The notes below the pieces were generated by a model that did no database searches, was not told the origin of the DNA, and saw only the letters and a list, made by a program, of their open reading frames with translations. This document shows positions 61,866 through 64,000 of a DNA stretch of 64,000 bases, in pieces (within the stretch, counting starts at the first letter, position 1; each line of letters opens with the position of its first letter). The stretch lies in the NCBI GenBank assembly GCA_916613615.1, contig OU744720.1:67348471-67412470 (forward strand), written 5' to 3'. This DNA comes from Steromphala cineraria (Eukaryota > Mollusca > Gastropoda > Trochida > Trochidae). The position numbers were made by a program, and so were the translations under genes.

Positions 61866-62045
61866 AGGGGGGAAGTTGTAATTGTGCGTTAGACTTCGGA
61901 TCGACAAGTCTGTGGTTCGAATCCCGCAATAGAGAACTTTTCTACACGCAGTCAGGTTTGGGTGCAATGCTCACAAGAATTAAGAATTCTGATAAAGCTT
62001 TTGACTGCCTTGAGTATTTTCCGGACTAGCCTTACTCAATTTTCA
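61866..62045 (+). mobile_element. tRNA-like SINE piece and associated tail
   Basis: GTGCGTTAGACTTCGGATCG and TCTGTGGTTCGAATCCCGCA include an exact B box, GGTTCGAATCC (61914-61924), and a weaker A box (TTGTAATTGTG). The anticodon stem GACTT/AAGTC encloses a nine-base loop and the acceptor does not pair, so it is not a working tRNA gene. The tail (61970-62045: GACTGCCTTGAGTATTTTCC, GGACTAG and onward) resembles sequence at about 4125-4190 and 60110-60180 in blocks A and A'. Confidence 0.55.
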
Positions 62046-62328
62046 ACAATCTTGTGAATTATTTTTAGCACATATCAGGCACAATAATTTACTATAAAAT
62101 GGATAATATGAGTTTAATAACATGTCCGAGTTCTGTCTTGCCAATCAATATCACCCTCTAAACCCATTAGTATAGTAATAACCTTCATGTCAATAATTGT
62201 TGAAAAAAAGGATGCAATTTAACCAATCTTTTAATAAATTCAGATATTTAAAACTGTAAACGTCATCGTGGTGACAACAGTTGAACTCAGAAAAAAGTGT
62301 TGAAAAAAGGAACAATAGTAACTTCCTT

Positions 62329-62603
62329 CTCTCTTCACAGAGGCACATCAAGTCATGAAATGTTGATACAGCCTCTGTCATAATACGCCGAAATCCATGG
62401 GTTCCGGCGTTTTCCCCAAGCGGACAACATTAATAGTAAGTCAATTAGTAGCCAAAATGATGATTTAAGAACAGCTTCGCTGATTGCACAACTAACTTTG
62501 ATTGCCTCCAATCAGGCGTCTCCCAATCTATCACACAAACTCGGCGTAATATAACAGAGGCTGTATTAACATTTCTTGACTTGATCTGCCTCTGTGGGGA
62601 GAG
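62329..62603. mobile_element. Inverted-repeat element R3 with 61 bp arms
   Basis: Arms 62329-62389 and 62543-62603 are reverse complements at about 53 of 61 positions by eye, with a 153 bp interior. Both begin inside CTCTC..CACAGAGGCA and contain ATCAAGTCA, GAAATGTT and ATACAGCCTCTGT. The matching place in block E (about 23960) lacks it, so it inserted after the E/E' split. An extra 22 bp scrap of the same end lies at 62797-62818. Confidence 0.75.
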
Positions 62604-63545
62604 AATGTAGTAACTCTTGATAACTGAATATTTCAGTGTAAAAAAGGCGACTGACAATCTTTACATCAAAGAAACATTCACAAAAATCTCGGATAGCCCA
62701 CAAAAATATGCATTGTCAAAATATTGCGAAAGCATGACATTTTGCATTAACGGGTCTTTGACCAGTTGTCTTCAGTTTGAAATTACCTAAATGCACTGCC
62801 TCTGTGGGGAGAGAATGTTGTTTGTGGCAAATGCTTACAGCATACCCCTTTTCCGCCTCCTTCTAAGCCACAATATAACTGTAAGTTTATACACATATAC
62901 CACTAACGACATTTAAACAAGAAAGATATTACACCTACAACTAGTAGCATTAATATGCCATGATTATCATGAGGGCGCCTTCACACAATTGAGATAAGCA
63001 TGTTAATCAAACCTTACAGTGTATTAGAGGGGAAATCTTTTCATGTCAAGGTCATTCTCCTTAGTTTATAAACAAGATTGATTGTAAACCATATAAAACC
63101 AGAATATTGATCATTTGCACACAAAAAATCATGCGGGTGAAATATTCGGGCAAACATGATTATTTGATTAACCTGATTTTGCACTGCCAATTCATTTCGT
63201 AAAAAGTATATTAGTTTGTATGGATTGCTTTAATGGTTCCCATTGACTCTGCAGAAATCAATCTTTCACCAAATGACAGAAGTAGAAAAGGCAAGAACAT
63301 GTATTATATATCTCCAACAGATTAAGCGAATATTGAATGATATCATCATCATATTAAAACGTCGAATGTGTTCACATGTATTTAACGTTTAATGTCAACG
63401 TGTCGTTACCTGTTGGCAGTTTCAGTTTACACTAAACGAATGATAAGTAACGAGTGTATAAAATCAGTATAAAACGAATAAGTATAAGTCTGATACCAAA
63501 TACTATTCACAAGTTACTTTGAAGTTAATTACAAGTTAATTTTAT

Positions 63546-64000
63546 AACATTATCATAAGTCCAGCATTTTATTTGTTACTCAACCTTACATGTGAATATT
63601 TACATTAATAAACTATCAATTCGAATCAGTTGATCCGGAAAACCATGCATTTCAATCATTCCAAATATATACTTAGTGCAAAAGAACGATACAAACTTTT
63701 CAAAAGAGTACAAAACAAAATCCTGCCGTGAATAAAATGTGACTACGAACCCTTGATATAGACACATAATTTGTGAAGAAGTATTAACATTTATGTATGT
63801 ACTTTAAGATACTTTTAATTGTCTGACTGTTCAAATACACTAAGGGTCCTAACACAGCTTTTACAATGTTATTTGTTGACATAATCGTTGGAATTGGAAA
63901 TAAAAAAGTATGAAATGTTTAAATGTTTTAAATGTACCATGCAAGATATCATCAATATAAATAACCTTAATAAAATATTGTTTTCACACAACAAGCAAAT
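63546..64000. other. AT-rich DNA without recognised features
   Basis: Homology to block E ends near 63545. No exon, repeat or transposon end is recognised up to the window edge. Confidence 0.4.

Larger units (their letters stand above)
61393..63545 (+). repeat. Old segmental duplication block E'
   Basis: Second copy of block E, lying immediately after A'. It has gained a tRNA-like SINE piece (about 61866-62045) and an inverted-repeat element (62329-62603) that are not seen at the matching place in E. The remainder aligns in the same order as E. Confidence 0.75.

Noticed and set aside
61866..61926. Possible tRNA gene
   Set aside because: The B box is perfect but the anticodon loop has nine bases, the acceptor stem does not pair and the D arm is poor. 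A SINE-derived remnant fits better.
1..64000. CRISPR arrays, rRNA genes, bacterial operons
   Set aside because: No short regularly spaced direct repeats with unique spacers, no rRNA-like sequence, and no long open frames with bacterial spacing. Tandem repeats seen are long core repeats of transposable elements.

Overview
This is AT-rich, gene-poor, repeat-dense animal DNA. No prokaryotic operons, rRNA genes or CRISPR arrays are visible. Coding signal is confined to short exon-like pieces and decayed transposon proteins. Several features together suggest an invertebrate, most likely a mollusc and probably a bivalve: Tc1-like and pogo/Tigger-like DNA transposons, L1/Tx1-type and jockey/CR1-type LINE remnants, tRNA-derived SINE heads, TTAA-ended MITEs, and modular 'pearl'-like elements built on ~168 bp core repeats. 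This is inference from element types; no host gene fixes the species.

Layout. (1) 1-5425 (block A) recurs in the same orientation at 55804-61385 (A'). (2) 5430-23500 is not duplicated here; it holds a TIR transposon (7542-9087), a SINE tail plus MITE piece (12785-13002), a truncated LINE (13340-14690) and a complete TTAA MITE (18516-18877). (3) 23505-25775 (block E) has an old, diverged copy at 61393-63545 (E'), which lies directly against A'. (4) 25776-32354 holds a MITE fragment, a reverse-transcriptase fragment and an internally deleted Tc1-like element. (5) 32355-42825 and 43345-54270 are a tandem direct duplication (units 1 and 2, ~10.5 and ~10.9 kb), separated by a short array of imperfect repeats. 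(6) 54271-55803 holds an inverted-repeat element, a LINE fragment, a SINE head and a well-formed candidate exon.

The best candidate for a host gene is a small tandem family. Four similar exon-like segments (35474, 42638, 46600, 54061) each follow a ...TCTACAG acceptor, are open in the same phase, end in a stop codon and share a VPD-x-GYR-x3-GC core. A 69 bp candidate upstream exon (55741-55809) is open and ends in the phase these exons need. More decayed relatives lie in A and A' (1885, 4002, 57857, 59992). I do not recognise the protein.

The paired duplicates act as an internal clock. Unit 2 carries a pogo element and a Helentron/pearl-like element for which unit 1 keeps the empty sites. 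Unit 2 also has a perfect 36 bp-arm palindrome absent from unit 1. One ~470 bp stretch is almost identical between units while its flanks are clearly more diverged.

Identities and boundaries were judged by eye, not computed.
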